NCBI GenBank assembly: GCA_019749875.1
Contig: JAIEPK010000415.1
Coordinates: 1 to 47,316, forward strand
Length of the DNA stretch: 47,316 bases
Direction: 5' to 3'
Source of the DNA: Candidatus Binatia bacterium
GTDB lineage: Bacteria > Desulfobacterota > Binatia > UBA12015
Made by a program: the position numbers and the translations under genes. The notes beneath the pieces were generated by a model that worked only from the letters and a program-made list of their open reading frames with translations, had not been told where the DNA came from and ran no database searches. Position 1 is the stretch's first letter. The number at the start of each line of letters is the position of its first letter. Below, piece by piece: positions 20,243 to 27,550 of the stretch.

Positions 20243-20270
20243 TTGAAAACGGAGGTTGTTTCGTTGTAGT
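20243..20270 (+). promoter_or_regulatory. Candidate promoter of the secreted 534-aa protein gene
   Basis: TTGAAA (20243-20248), a 16-bp spacer and TGTAGT (20265-20270) match five and four of six bases of the standard -35 and -10 boxes. The site lies in the 187-bp gap before the large secreted-protein gene and would give a leader of roughly 140 nt. Confidence 0.38.
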
Positions 20271-20416
20271 GGCTGATGCTACGCAAGCCATTGTGGAGGC
20301 AGGTGCGCTGACCTCAACCTCGCGCCCCAGTCGTTGCTGGCAGGCGGTGCGGAAGTCGAGAACTGGTCAAGGCAAGGCTTTCCCGAGAGGAGAGACGTAT
20401 GAAAGAGGAGGCAGGA

Positions 20417-22021
20417 ATGAAGCGTAGGGGAGCGTCGAGGGCGCTAGTGGCGTTGGCTGCGGCGGGGCTCGTGGCCTGCATCGGGTCCATCGCGTCGGCC
20501 CAAGAGAACATCTACGAGAACGAAAGCGGTCTGATGGGCGGCACTTTCGTCCCGGTTGGGGACAGTGCGGTGCAGTCCGACTTCGTGATCGCGGGACCGC
20601 GCCTGAACCCGAATGGGATCGGACAGTACCTGGTCGGCTCGTACTACGATGTGCGTCCCGTCGGTGTGGGCAACCCGACGAACGTGAACATCCAGATCAT
20701 CAACACCAACACGAACAACACGGGGCTTCCGCTCTGCAGCGAGGCCGACTACGCGAACGGCACCGACGGCGCCGGTTGCTACAACCCGCGCGGCGGTATC
20801 CTCGCCAAGATTCGTTTCCGCGAGTCGAAGCTCAGCAAGGAGGTCCTCGACTTCGTGGTGCCCATCTCGTGTGGCGAGGTTTGGGCAGGTGAGGTGTCGC
20901 TCGGCGACACGCTCCCGATCATCAAGTCGAAGTACCCGATCGCGACCAGTACCTCGAACGCGAACGCGATCATCGCCGACGACCTGCTCCTCAATGGCCA
21001 GCAGTTCGTTCCGAGCGGGACCCTTCCGGCGGGCGTGACGGCGGCGGACGTGCAGCACGGCTACATCGAGGTCATCGCGATGGAGGCCCTGAACTGCGAG
21101 CCCGACGACGGCACGCTCGACATCTCGTCGGCGGAGACCTGGACCCGCCTTGGTGTCGACCGCACGCCTTCGAACGCACTCGGTGCCGAGGCCTTCCTCG
21201 TTCGTCCGGTCGCCGGTGTCTCGTTCGCCTATAACTTCACGGCCATCAGCGCCTTCGTCGGCAGTGGTCTCGGCAGCATCGCGCCGCAAAACCTCTTCGC
21301 GGACAGCAATCCCGATTGGAACAGCTGCCGTGGCCTCGACATCAACCTGAACCCGTATGCCGATCAGTTCGATTGCGTCCGTCAAGCGAACCTCGCGCTC
21401 TCGAAGAGCCGCCTGGTCTCGCAGTACGACGTCGATCCGACCACGGCGGCCGACACGAACGTCGTCGTCACGCTGCCGACCAAGTACGTCAACTGCAACC
21501 TGAATGGTCAGGGCACCAACTACGCCACCAAGCGCTACGCGGGCACGTCGTTCCAGTGCGCGCCTGAGGGCGAAGAGATCTCCTGCACGCTGTACAACCG
21601 CGAAGAGGAGTTCGACAGCCCGGAGGAGCCGCCCTTCTCGCCGAGCGAGCCGGGTGAGGCCTGCCGTCTGCCGAAGGAGCTCACGATCATCAACATCACG
21701 GATGATCCGAACGTTCCTGGCATCCTCGGTGGCTTCGGTGACGTCGTGTTCAACACGGCCGCTGCGAACTTCGATCCGAAGGATAGCGGCTGGCTGGACC
21801 TCGATCTGGTGCGCAACGCCTCGGGCAACATCGTGCACCGCGAGATCTTCCCGAACGACACCACGCACGATATCCTCGGTGCGTACCTGCACGGCTACCG
21901 TGGTCTGCCGGCCATCGGGCTCGTCGCCCAGGGCTTCTTCAACGGTGTCGCTGGTGGCGTGTACGGCTCGATCGTTCCGTCGCTGGCGGAGCAGGTCGTG
22001 CTCAAGCCGAACCAGAGCTGA
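20417..22021 (+). CDS. Large secreted protein of unknown function, probably abundant
   Basis: A 534-aa exported protein (540 aa from the ATG at 20399). Both starts have a good Shine-Dalgarno, GAGAGGAGAG before 20399 and GAGGAGG before 20417; the second gives a normal signal peptide (MKRRGASRALVALAAAG, cleavage near ASA-QE), while the first would add two acidic residues to the n-region. The mature part is acidic, Asn-rich and beta-strand-like, with about ten cysteines. One segment, AKIRFRESKLSKEVLDF followed by EVWAGEV, resembles a pattern I recall from secreted proteobacterial proteins of unknown function. Codon choice is strongly restricted (AAC, AAG, ATC dominate). Own candidate promoter and strong terminator suggest high expression. 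Surface-layer or type II exoprotein are possibilities, not conclusions. Confidence 0.75.
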   Translation: MKRRGASRALVALAAAGLVACIGSIASAQENIYENESGLMGGTFVPVGDSAVQSDFVIAGPRLNPNGIGQYLVGSYYDVRPVGVGNPTNVNIQIINTNTNNTGLPLCSEADYANGTDGAGCYNPRGGILAKIRFRESKLSKEVLDFVVPISCGEVWAGEVSLGDTLPIIKSKYPIATSTSNANAIIADDLLLNGQQFVPSGTLPAGVTAADVQHGYIEVIAMEALNCEPDDGTLDISSAETWTRLGVDRTPSNALGAEAFLVRPVAGVSFAYNFTAISAFVGSGLGSIAPQNLFADSNPDWNSCRGLDINLNPYADQFDCVRQANLALSKSRLVSQYDVDPTTAADTNVVVTLPTKYVNCNLNGQGTNYATKRYAGTSFQCAPEGEEISCTLYNREEEFDSPEEPPFSPSEPGEACRLPKELTIINITDDPNVPGILGGFGDVVFNTAAANFDPKDSGWLDLDLVRNASGNIVHREIFPNDTTHDILGAYLHGYRGLPAIGLVAQGFFNGVAGGVYGSIVPSLAEQVVLKPNQS

Positions 22022-22051
22022 TCAGTTTTCGCTCTGAACTGTCCGTGAACG

Positions 22052-22080
22052 AGAAGGGCCGCCGTAATGGCGGCCCTTCT
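22052..22080 (+). terminator. Strong rho-independent-type terminator after the secreted-protein gene
   Basis: A perfect 12-bp stem (AGAAGGGCCGCC / GGCGGCCCTTCT) with a 5-base GTAAT loop starts 31 bp after the stop, followed by TCGTTGT. Only 24 bp separate it from the wzt start, so any transcription of wzt-wzm from the upstream promoter must read through it. Confidence 0.85.
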
Positions 22081-22104
22081 TCGTTGTAGGGAGCATCCTC
22101 GCAC

Positions 22105-23160
22105 TTGAACGCGATCATCGCGACCGCTCTCACCAAGAGATACTCCGCTCCTCGCACGAGCTGGGCGGCGAAGACCACGGGGTTCATCGGCGGCGTCGCC
22201 GATGTTTCCTTCCAAGTTCAACGATCGGGAGCGCTCGCGATCATTGGACGCAACGGCGCCGGTAAGAGCACCCTGCTTCGGATGCTGGCCGGCCTTTCGC
22301 AGCCGAGCTCAGGCGATCTGCAGATCGTCGGGCGGCGCGGCTGCCTCCTCGAGCTCGGTGCGGGCTTCGTCGAGGAATGGTCGGGAAGCGAGAACGCGCG
22401 GAACACCTTGACGCTGCTCGGGATGTCGCCTTCCGACGCTTCGCGCGCCATGGTGTTCGCGGCGGACTTCTCTGAGCTCGGTCATTTCCTCGACCAGCCG
22501 GTGCGCATCTACTCGGCGGGGATGCGGCTGCGACTCGCGTACAGTCTGGTGATCGCGGCGCACCCCGAGGTGATCATCGCCGACGAGGTTCTGGGCGTCG
22601 GTGACGAGGCATTCCAGCGGAAGTGCTCGCATCATGTTCTGCAGTTTTTGAAGGACGGCGGAACGATGGTTCTCGCGACGCACAATCTCTACTTGGCGGA
22701 ACGGCTGTGTCAGACCGCCATCTGGCTCGACGCCGGAACGGTCCGCGCCCAGGGCAACTGCCACGAGGTGACGAAGGCTTACCGGGCGCACCTGGAGTGT
22801 GCGGACGCCAGCGATGTCGAGGCGGTCAGTGGGACCGGGGCCGACGCGGACCCGTTGATCTGGATCGATGGTCAGCCTCGTCGCGGCGCCACACTGCAGT
22901 TCTCGATGCCCCTGCGCATCGTGGTGGGCGCCAAGGATCGCGCTCGGATCGAGGTCCGCCGCCCGAACGGGACGCTCGTTCTCTCTGCCGAATCCCTCGG
23001 AGTCGGGACGAGCGAGATCGCCCATCCGTGGCTGCTGCCGGGTCAATACTTCGTTCGGCTCGTCGGCCAGGGGGACCGTGTGCTCGACGAGATCCCGATC
23101 AACTGTGTCGGTGAGCGGCGTGAGCTCGGCACCGTCTACCTTGAGCACCAATGGACGTGA
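22105..23160 (+). CDS. wzt: Polysaccharide ABC exporter ATPase, Wzt type (first copy)
   Basis: Energises export of undecaprenyl-linked O-polysaccharide or capsule through the adjacent permease. The 351-aa product starts at TTG 22105. Walker A is IGRNGAGKST (residues 47-56), the signature segment is YSAGMRLRLAYS and Walker B is VIIADEVLGVGDE, all in the form characteristic of Wzt/TagH/KpsT ATPases. Residues ~235-351 form an extra beta-rich domain (RIVVGAKDRARIEVRRPNG, PGQYFVRLVGQGD) where Wzt proteins carry their polysaccharide-recognition module. This one is shorter than usual, so it may recognise a different terminus or none. It overlaps wzm by 10 bp. Confidence 0.9.
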   Translation: MNAIIATALTKRYSAPRTSWAAKTTGFIGGVADVSFQVQRSGALAIIGRNGAGKSTLLRMLAGLSQPSSGDLQIVGRRGCLLELGAGFVEEWSGSENARNTLTLLGMSPSDASRAMVFAADFSELGHFLDQPVRIYSAGMRLRLAYSLVIAAHPEVIIADEVLGVGDEAFQRKCSHHVLQFLKDGGTMVLATHNLYLAERLCQTAIWLDAGTVRAQGNCHEVTKAYRAHLECADASDVEAVSGTGADADPLIWIDGQPRRGATLQFSMPLRIVVGAKDRARIEVRRPNGTLVLSAESLGVGTSEIAHPWLLPGQYFVRLVGQGDRVLDEIPINCVGERRELGTVYLEHQWT

Positions 23161-23981
23161 TCGTCGCGCCGGCAGATCTGCGCCGCAGCAAATTGGTGCT
23201 CGAAACCCTCGTTCGTAAACGCCACCTGGTGTGGGCGTTGATCAGGCGAGACGTGAGCTCGCGCTTCGCCGGCTCCAGGTTGGGCTTCTTCTGGTCGCTC
23301 TTGAACCCGGTGATCCAGCTCGCGTCGTACGGAATCATCTTTGGCTTGATCTACGCTCCGGCGAACGGGCGAGTTGCAGGCGGTAGCCTCGTGCCGGCAC
23401 TGTTCTGCGGACTCTGGCCGTGGTGGGCGTTCAGCGAGGGAACGATCCGCGGCTATGCCGCGTTGGTGGATCAGAGCGCGCTGCTGAAGCGCTTCCCGAT
23501 GCCGATCGAAGTTTGCGTGGTGGCCGCCGCGACGTCGGCGTTTCTCCTGCAGATCGTCGGGTTCGCACTGTTCTTGATCGTCTTCGCGCTTCTCGGCGTG
23601 GTCTCGCCGCAGATGGGGTGGTGGTTCGTTCCCGGCGTCGTGGTGGCCCAGCTGGTGCTCGTCAACGTCCTCGCGCTCGTTTTGGCGCCCCTGTACTTGG
23701 TGGTGCGAGACACCGGCTACGTCGCCAATGCGTGTCTCACGATCGGGTTCTTCGCATCCCCGGTCCTGTTCGTCTTCGACTCGCTGCCCGCAGGACTCCG
23801 TGTCGTCCCGATGCTGAATCCGATGGCCTCGCTGATCGGGCTGTACCGAGCGCTCGTTCTGGGCCAGCCGTGGCCGCCGGTGATCTCTCTGGTCGTCTTG
23901 GTGGCGAGCATTACCGGGCTCTTCCTGCTTGCGGGACGCTTGCTCGCTCGGTTGGACGGAGTACTCGACGAGTACTGGTAG
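23151..23981 (+). CDS. wzm: Polysaccharide ABC exporter permease, Wzm type
   Basis: Inner-membrane half of the exporter; 276 aa with about six membrane helices in the ABC-2 arrangement. The N-terminus shows the amphipathic gate helix and RRDVSSRFAGSRLGFFWSLLNP, a hallmark of Wzm/TagG/KpsM permeases. Later helices include FLLQIVGFALFLIVFALL, VVAQLVLVNVLALVLAPLY and the C-terminal LVVLVASITGLFLLAG. The ATG at 23151 lies inside the end of wzt, so the two are translated together. It is the only such permease seen in the window although two Wzt ATPases are present. Confidence 0.93.
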   Translation: MDVIVAPADLRRSKLVLETLVRKRHLVWALIRRDVSSRFAGSRLGFFWSLLNPVIQLASYGIIFGLIYAPANGRVAGGSLVPALFCGLWPWWAFSEGTIRGYAALVDQSALLKRFPMPIEVCVVAAATSAFLLQIVGFALFLIVFALLGVVSPQMGWWFVPGVVVAQLVLVNVLALVLAPLYLVVRDTGYVANACLTIGFFASPVLFVFDSLPAGLRVVPMLNPMASLIGLYRALVLGQPWPPVISLVVLVASITGLFLLAGRLLARLDGVLDEYW

Positions 23982-24212
23982 ATGAACGCGGACACTCTCC
24001 GCTGGACCGGGTGATCGGAAGGCGGCGAGGCGTTTCACCGTGGACGGACCGGTAGGACGACCGCCGAAAGGGATCCGACTGGAGACAGCGTGCTGCTCAT
24101 TGCACGTTCTCGGTCGAGCAACGTCCAGGTCGAACGCCATCGACGCTCTGCCCGCCACGTCACCGCTGCTCGTCCGTCGGACGACCGCCGTCGAATGCGG
24201 CGCAAAACGAAA

Positions 24213-24240
24213 GAGGGGGGCCGCCGAAGCGGCCCCCCTC
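24213..24240 (-). terminator. Rho-independent terminator with UUCG tetraloop for the minus-strand secreted-protein gene
   Basis: Read on the minus strand this is a perfect 12-bp stem (GAGGGGGGCCGC / GCGGCCCCCCTC) closed by a TTCG tetraloop and followed by TTTCGTTTT. It begins 26 bp after the stop of the gene at 24267. The plus-strand exit has no T run, so it is mainly a minus-strand terminator, though it may also block transcripts coming from wzm. Confidence 0.85.
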
Positions 24241-24266
24241 GATGCGGAGCGGAGAAGATTTCCCGG

Positions 24267-24989
24267 TCAGCTCACTCGCCACGCGAGGCGGTATCGTGAG
24301 CACGCGGACGGGCCGCCGGTCACCGTGATCACGTAGATGCCGCGGGCGGTCTGCTCGGGCGTGAGCCGCGATCCGATCTTGCCGTAGTAGTAGAAGTTCC
24401 CGCTCGCGGAGTAGCCGACGCCACCGCGCGGGCGCAGAGGCGGGTCGACCGGGTCGATGCGGACGTTGAGCGCACCGCAGTCCTGATCACTGACGTCGTA
24501 CCACGAGAAGGTGATCTGATTCGGTGCCGTGTTGACGAGCGGCGAGGTGATCGGCGCGCAGAACACCTTGGTGACGCCCTGCGGGACGTCGACCGTCACG
24601 CCGTACCACGGATCGGTCTTCGACGCGGGCTCCGTGATGTAGCCGTCCGGGCACAGCTCGGGATCGCCCGGGGGGGTTGGGCCGATGGTCGGCGTTGGGG
24701 TGACCACTCTCGGCGTCGGCGTCGGTGTCGGCGTGGCCGTGACGACGTTCTCCAGAGGAGCGCAGCCTTCGATGTGCCACGTGAACGTGCGTGGACCGTC
24801 GATGCCGTCACCGACGGTGAGGTACATCTGCCCGCAAGGTGTGTCGCCGATCATCAAGGTGCCCGGCCACTTCATCCTGGGGTCCGCGGCGACCGACGGC
24901 AAAGCGCTGGCCACCGTGAGGGCCAAGGCGAAAGACCAAATCGCGACGGTCCGCGCGAGCTGCATCCTGCCTCGCAACATCATCATCAT
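24267..24989 (-). CDS. Secreted two-part protein with Thr-Pro linker, unknown function
   Basis: About 237-240 aa. The start codon is one of four tandem ATGs directly after an AAGGAGG Shine-Dalgarno; spacing favours the third or fourth. A signal peptide (VAIWSFALALTVASALPSVAA) precedes a ~55-residue N-terminal part with two cysteines, a linker of Thr-Pro repeats (ATPTPTPTP, TPTPTIGPTP), and a ~120-residue C-terminal part. The latter (ITFSWYDVSDQDC, GGVGYSASGNFYYYGKIG, GIYVITVTGG) looks like a beta-sandwich domain. Thr-Pro linkers join modules of secreted proteins and are often glycosylated. It has its own candidate promoter and a clear terminator. I do not recognise a catalytic motif. Confidence 0.78.
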   Translation of the reverse strand: MMMMLRGRMQLARTVAIWSFALALTVASALPSVAADPRMKWPGTLMIGDTPCGQMYLTVGDGIDGPRTFTWHIEGCAPLENVVTATPTPTPTPRVVTPTPTIGPTPPGDPELCPDGYITEPASKTDPWYGVTVDVPQGVTKVFCAPITSPLVNTAPNQITFSWYDVSDQDCGALNVRIDPVDPPLRPRGGVGYSASGNFYYYGKIGSRLTPEQTARGIYVITVTGGPSACSRYRLAWRVS

Positions 24990-25300
24990 CCTCCTTGCCC
25001 GGGCGGCGACTTGAATTCCCTACTAGCGTGCGACCCAGCTGTCAACTTCGCCGGCGGGCCCGTCCCGCCTGCTCAACTCGGCACGAGCGCACCAACTCGG
25101 CCCGGCAATGCGACGCACCAGAGCAAGCCCACGGCCATCTCTGATGCCGCATGAATGCTGTGGCTTCCGACAACGGGCCACGGCAACGGCAGCGTAGACG
25201 TAACGCAGCGTCACACCGTTGCCGCTGTCGCGCGTCGTCCTGCCTGGAATTGGCCCCCCCCAATCGTTATCCGCTCGCACGGCGTAGCGGGAGGGACACG
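24990..25300. other. Divergent intergenic region
   Basis: 311 bp between two divergently transcribed exported-protein genes. It holds the minus-strand candidate promoter at 25017-25045 and a 9-bp inverted repeat (CGGCAACGG at 25181-25189, CCGTTGCCG at 25216-25224, 26 bp apart). The 25151 and 25023 ORFs of the track here have arginine-rich, non-protein-like translations. I see no gene. Confidence 0.55.
25017..25045 (-). promoter_or_regulatory. Candidate promoter of the Thr-Pro-linker protein gene
   Basis: On the minus strand a perfect TTGACA -35 box (25045-25040) is followed by a 17-bp spacer and TAGGGA (25022-25017), a high-GC style -10 box. Predicted transcription would begin near 25010, about 20-30 nt before the tandem ATG starts, just enough for the AAGGAGG ribosome site. 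Confidence 0.5.
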
Positions 25301-26251
25301 ATGAGGACTAGTCAGTATCTCGTTCTGGGCGTCGCGACACTGCTCTTGACGTGGCGAGTGCCGTGCCCGAGCCCGGCCGCCGCCGACGAAGGTCCGGTCG
25401 TCGAAGTGGGCGATCTGCGGCCTACCGCTGCCGACTTGAAGGCAGAATTCGCCTACCTCCCGCCGCCGGTGCTGCAGCGTCTGCGCAACGACGACAACGC
25501 GGCTCGGATCTTTGCCGTCGATTGGTACGCGCGTGCACTCTTCGCCAAAGCCGCGAAGGAAGACGGCCTGCTTGCGAAGAGCCCCGGGCTCGTTGCCGCC
25601 GCGACGTCGCGGGAGCGCGACCTGATCGCGACGCAGTACCTCCGTCAAACCGAGGGCGAGTTTCGCGTCACCAACGAAGAGGCGGAGCAGTTTCGAAAGA
25701 TGGAGCCGGAGGTCTGCCGGGAGCCGGGCAGGGTACACTTCGCCCGCATCGGTGTGATCACGGGGAAGAAGGCCGCGTCCGACGAAGCCGAGCTCGCCGG
25801 AAAGCGTTTTGCCGACATCCAGAAGCGCATCGCCGCCGGCGAAGATTTCGGGAAGATCGCCGACGAGGCGTCGGATTATTCGTCGAAGGCGGCTGGCGGC
25901 GACATGGGCTGGATGGAGATCGAGAAGGTTCGCGAGTCTCCGCACGGCGAGGCGATCTTGAAGCTCGCCGTGGGGGAAGTGTCGCAACCGCTCGACACCG
26001 GCCAGGGCAAGGTCGTCTACAAGATCCTCGCCCGCGAGGACGCGCACGACCTCCCCGCGGCGGAGTGTCGTGAGCGGGTGGACAAGCTCCTTACCCAGAA
26101 ATATCGCAAGGAGACGTTCCTCCGCCGCGTCGACGAGCTCGCCGCTCGCTTCAAGGCGTCACTGAATCTCGACGCCTTCATCGCCGCGGTTCGCGCCGTG
26201 CCGCTGCAGGAAGGGTGGGAACGCACGTACCAGTCCGAGGAGGTCTGGTGA
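25301..26251 (+). CDS. Exported peptidyl-prolyl cis-trans isomerase, parvulin (PpiC/EpsD) type
   Basis: Folding helper for exported proteins. The ATG at 25301 has a GGGAGGGA ribosome site and a signal peptide (MRTSQYLVLGVATLLLTW, cleavage near PAAA-DE); the longer ORF start at 25151 lacks these. Product: 316 aa. A helical N-terminal segment (residues ~40-130) precedes the parvulin domain (~140-250): VHFARIGVI, AAGEDFGKIADEASDYSSKAAGGDMGWM and LAVGEVSQPLDTGQGKVVYKIL. This is the SurA/PrsA/EpsD layout. Its stop overlaps the second wzt (GTGA), placing it in a polysaccharide export operon as EpsD-type isomerases often are. Client unknown. Confidence 0.88.
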   Translation: MRTSQYLVLGVATLLLTWRVPCPSPAAADEGPVVEVGDLRPTAADLKAEFAYLPPPVLQRLRNDDNAARIFAVDWYARALFAKAAKEDGLLAKSPGLVAAATSRERDLIATQYLRQTEGEFRVTNEEAEQFRKMEPEVCREPGRVHFARIGVITGKKAASDEAELAGKRFADIQKRIAAGEDFGKIADEASDYSSKAAGGDMGWMEIEKVRESPHGEAILKLAVGEVSQPLDTGQGKVVYKILAREDAHDLPAAECRERVDKLLTQKYRKETFLRRVDELAARFKASLNLDAFIAAVRAVPLQEGWERTYQSEEVW

Positions 26252-27504
26252 CCGCAGCCCACGGGCCGGGCGAGAAGCGCCCCATCCTGTGCGCACGGAA
26301 CCTCGGCAAGCACTATTCGCTGTCGCGGTCGCGCTTGCGTCGTTTGTGGCGCGGACCGAACGCGGCTTCCCGCGCTGCGCCTCACGACGAGGGACTGTGG
26401 GCCGTCCGTGACGTCTCGCTTGCGCTCGATCGGGGGGATGCCATTGGCGTCATCGGCGCGAACGGCGGCGGCAAGTCGACCTTGCTCCGCCTTCTGGCCG
26501 GAACGGCCCGACCGAGCGAGGGGACGATCGAATGGGGCGCGAGCGTGGCTTCGTTGCTCGACCTCGGCGTCGGCTTTCACCCGCTGGAGACGGGCCGTGA
26601 GAACGCGGAGACGGCGCTGATCCTTCAAGCGGGGATGAGCCGTCGCGAGGCGCGCCAGCGGGTTGCGGAAGTGGCTGCCTTCGCGGACCTGCGTGACTTC
26701 TTCGATCGCCCGATCCGGATCTATTCGGACGGCATGCGCCTGCGTCTCGGATTCGCGGTGATCACGCTGCTGTCGGCCGACGTCCTGGTCACCGACGAGA
26801 TCCTCGCCGTCGGCGACCAAGGATTTCAGCGCCGCTGCGAGGCCTGGCTCGATCGCTTCATGGGCAATGGCGGGACCTTGATCCTTTGCTCGCACGATCT
26901 CTCACAGGTGCAGCGGCTGTGTTCGCATGCGCTGTGGATGAGCGGTGGCCGGGCCCGGGCGAGCGGTGACCCTCGCGCGGTGATCCGTGCGTACCGTCAA
27001 TCGCTCGGCGGTTCCGATGACGATGCACTCGATCAGCCGTTGCCCGGCCGAGCACACGCCATCGGCGAGGTGACGAACCTTCCCTTCGAGGTCGTTGCGC
27101 TCGCGCTGCAGGACGAGACGGGGCGCGACGTGACCAGCGTCTCGGAGGGGGCGACCGTTCTCGTCACCGTCGACGTGCACGCTCCAGCGGCCGTGCCACA
27201 GGTCTTCATCGGGATCACGCGCGCCGACTTGACGCCGATCTACGGACTGGCGAGCGACATGGACGGTGCCGTGCCGCAGCGGATCGACGGGGATCGCTAC
27301 CGCTTTCGCCTCCGCTTCAGCGACCTGCCGCTGGTCCCCGAACGCTATCGTCTTCGGGCCCACGCCATGGACGAGACCGGAACCCGCCTCTACGATACCG
27401 TGGAGCTGACCTTCGACGTGACGGGTCGACCCTGCGACGGGGGATTGGTCCGACCGCACGTCCGGAGGTCGTCCTCGATCGACGCGATCTCGCCACCGTC
27501 ATGA
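26248..27504 (+). CDS. Polysaccharide ABC exporter ATPase, Wzt type (second copy)
   Basis: A 418-aa ATPase starting at GTG 26248, overlapping the isomerase stop and preceded by GAGGAGG. Walker A reads GANGGGKST (residues 70-78), the signature segment is YSDGMRLRLGFA, and the Walker B region is VLVTDEILAVGDQ. The C-terminal ~165 residues (LPFEVVALALQDETGRDVTS, TVLVTVDVHAPA, GLASDMDGA, LPLVPERYRLRAHAMD) form the classic Wzt C-terminal beta sandwich that binds the modified non-reducing end of the O-polysaccharide in well-studied systems. No permease is adjacent, so it may share Wzm from 23151 or act with one outside the window. Confidence 0.9.
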   Translation: MTAAHGPGEKRPILCARNLGKHYSLSRSRLRRLWRGPNAASRAAPHDEGLWAVRDVSLALDRGDAIGVIGANGGGKSTLLRLLAGTARPSEGTIEWGASVASLLDLGVGFHPLETGRENAETALILQAGMSRREARQRVAEVAAFADLRDFFDRPIRIYSDGMRLRLGFAVITLLSADVLVTDEILAVGDQGFQRRCEAWLDRFMGNGGTLILCSHDLSQVQRLCSHALWMSGGRARASGDPRAVIRAYRQSLGGSDDDALDQPLPGRAHAIGEVTNLPFEVVALALQDETGRDVTSVSEGATVLVTVDVHAPAAVPQVFIGITRADLTPIYGLASDMDGAVPQRIDGDRYRFRLRFSDLPLVPERYRLRAHAMDETGTRLYDTVELTFDVTGRPCDGGLVRPHVRRSSSIDAISPPS

Positions 27505-27550
27505 GGATCACGACAGCGCCTGCGCGACGTCCCGTCAGCGAGCCGATTCG

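Noticed and set aside
20444-21892. 482-aa minus-strand ORF opposite the secreted-protein gene
   Set aside because: Arg/Val/Asp-rich shadow; the plus-strand gene has signal peptide, ribosome site, promoter candidate and terminator.
24040-24336. 98-aa plus-strand ORF between wzm and the Thr-Pro protein
   Set aside because: It runs through the minus-strand terminator and into the opposite gene and has no protein-like features.
25181-25224. 9-bp inverted repeat in the gap before the prolyl isomerase
   Set aside because: Arms are short and 26 bp apart; such repeats arise by chance in GC-rich DNA, so no operator is claimed.
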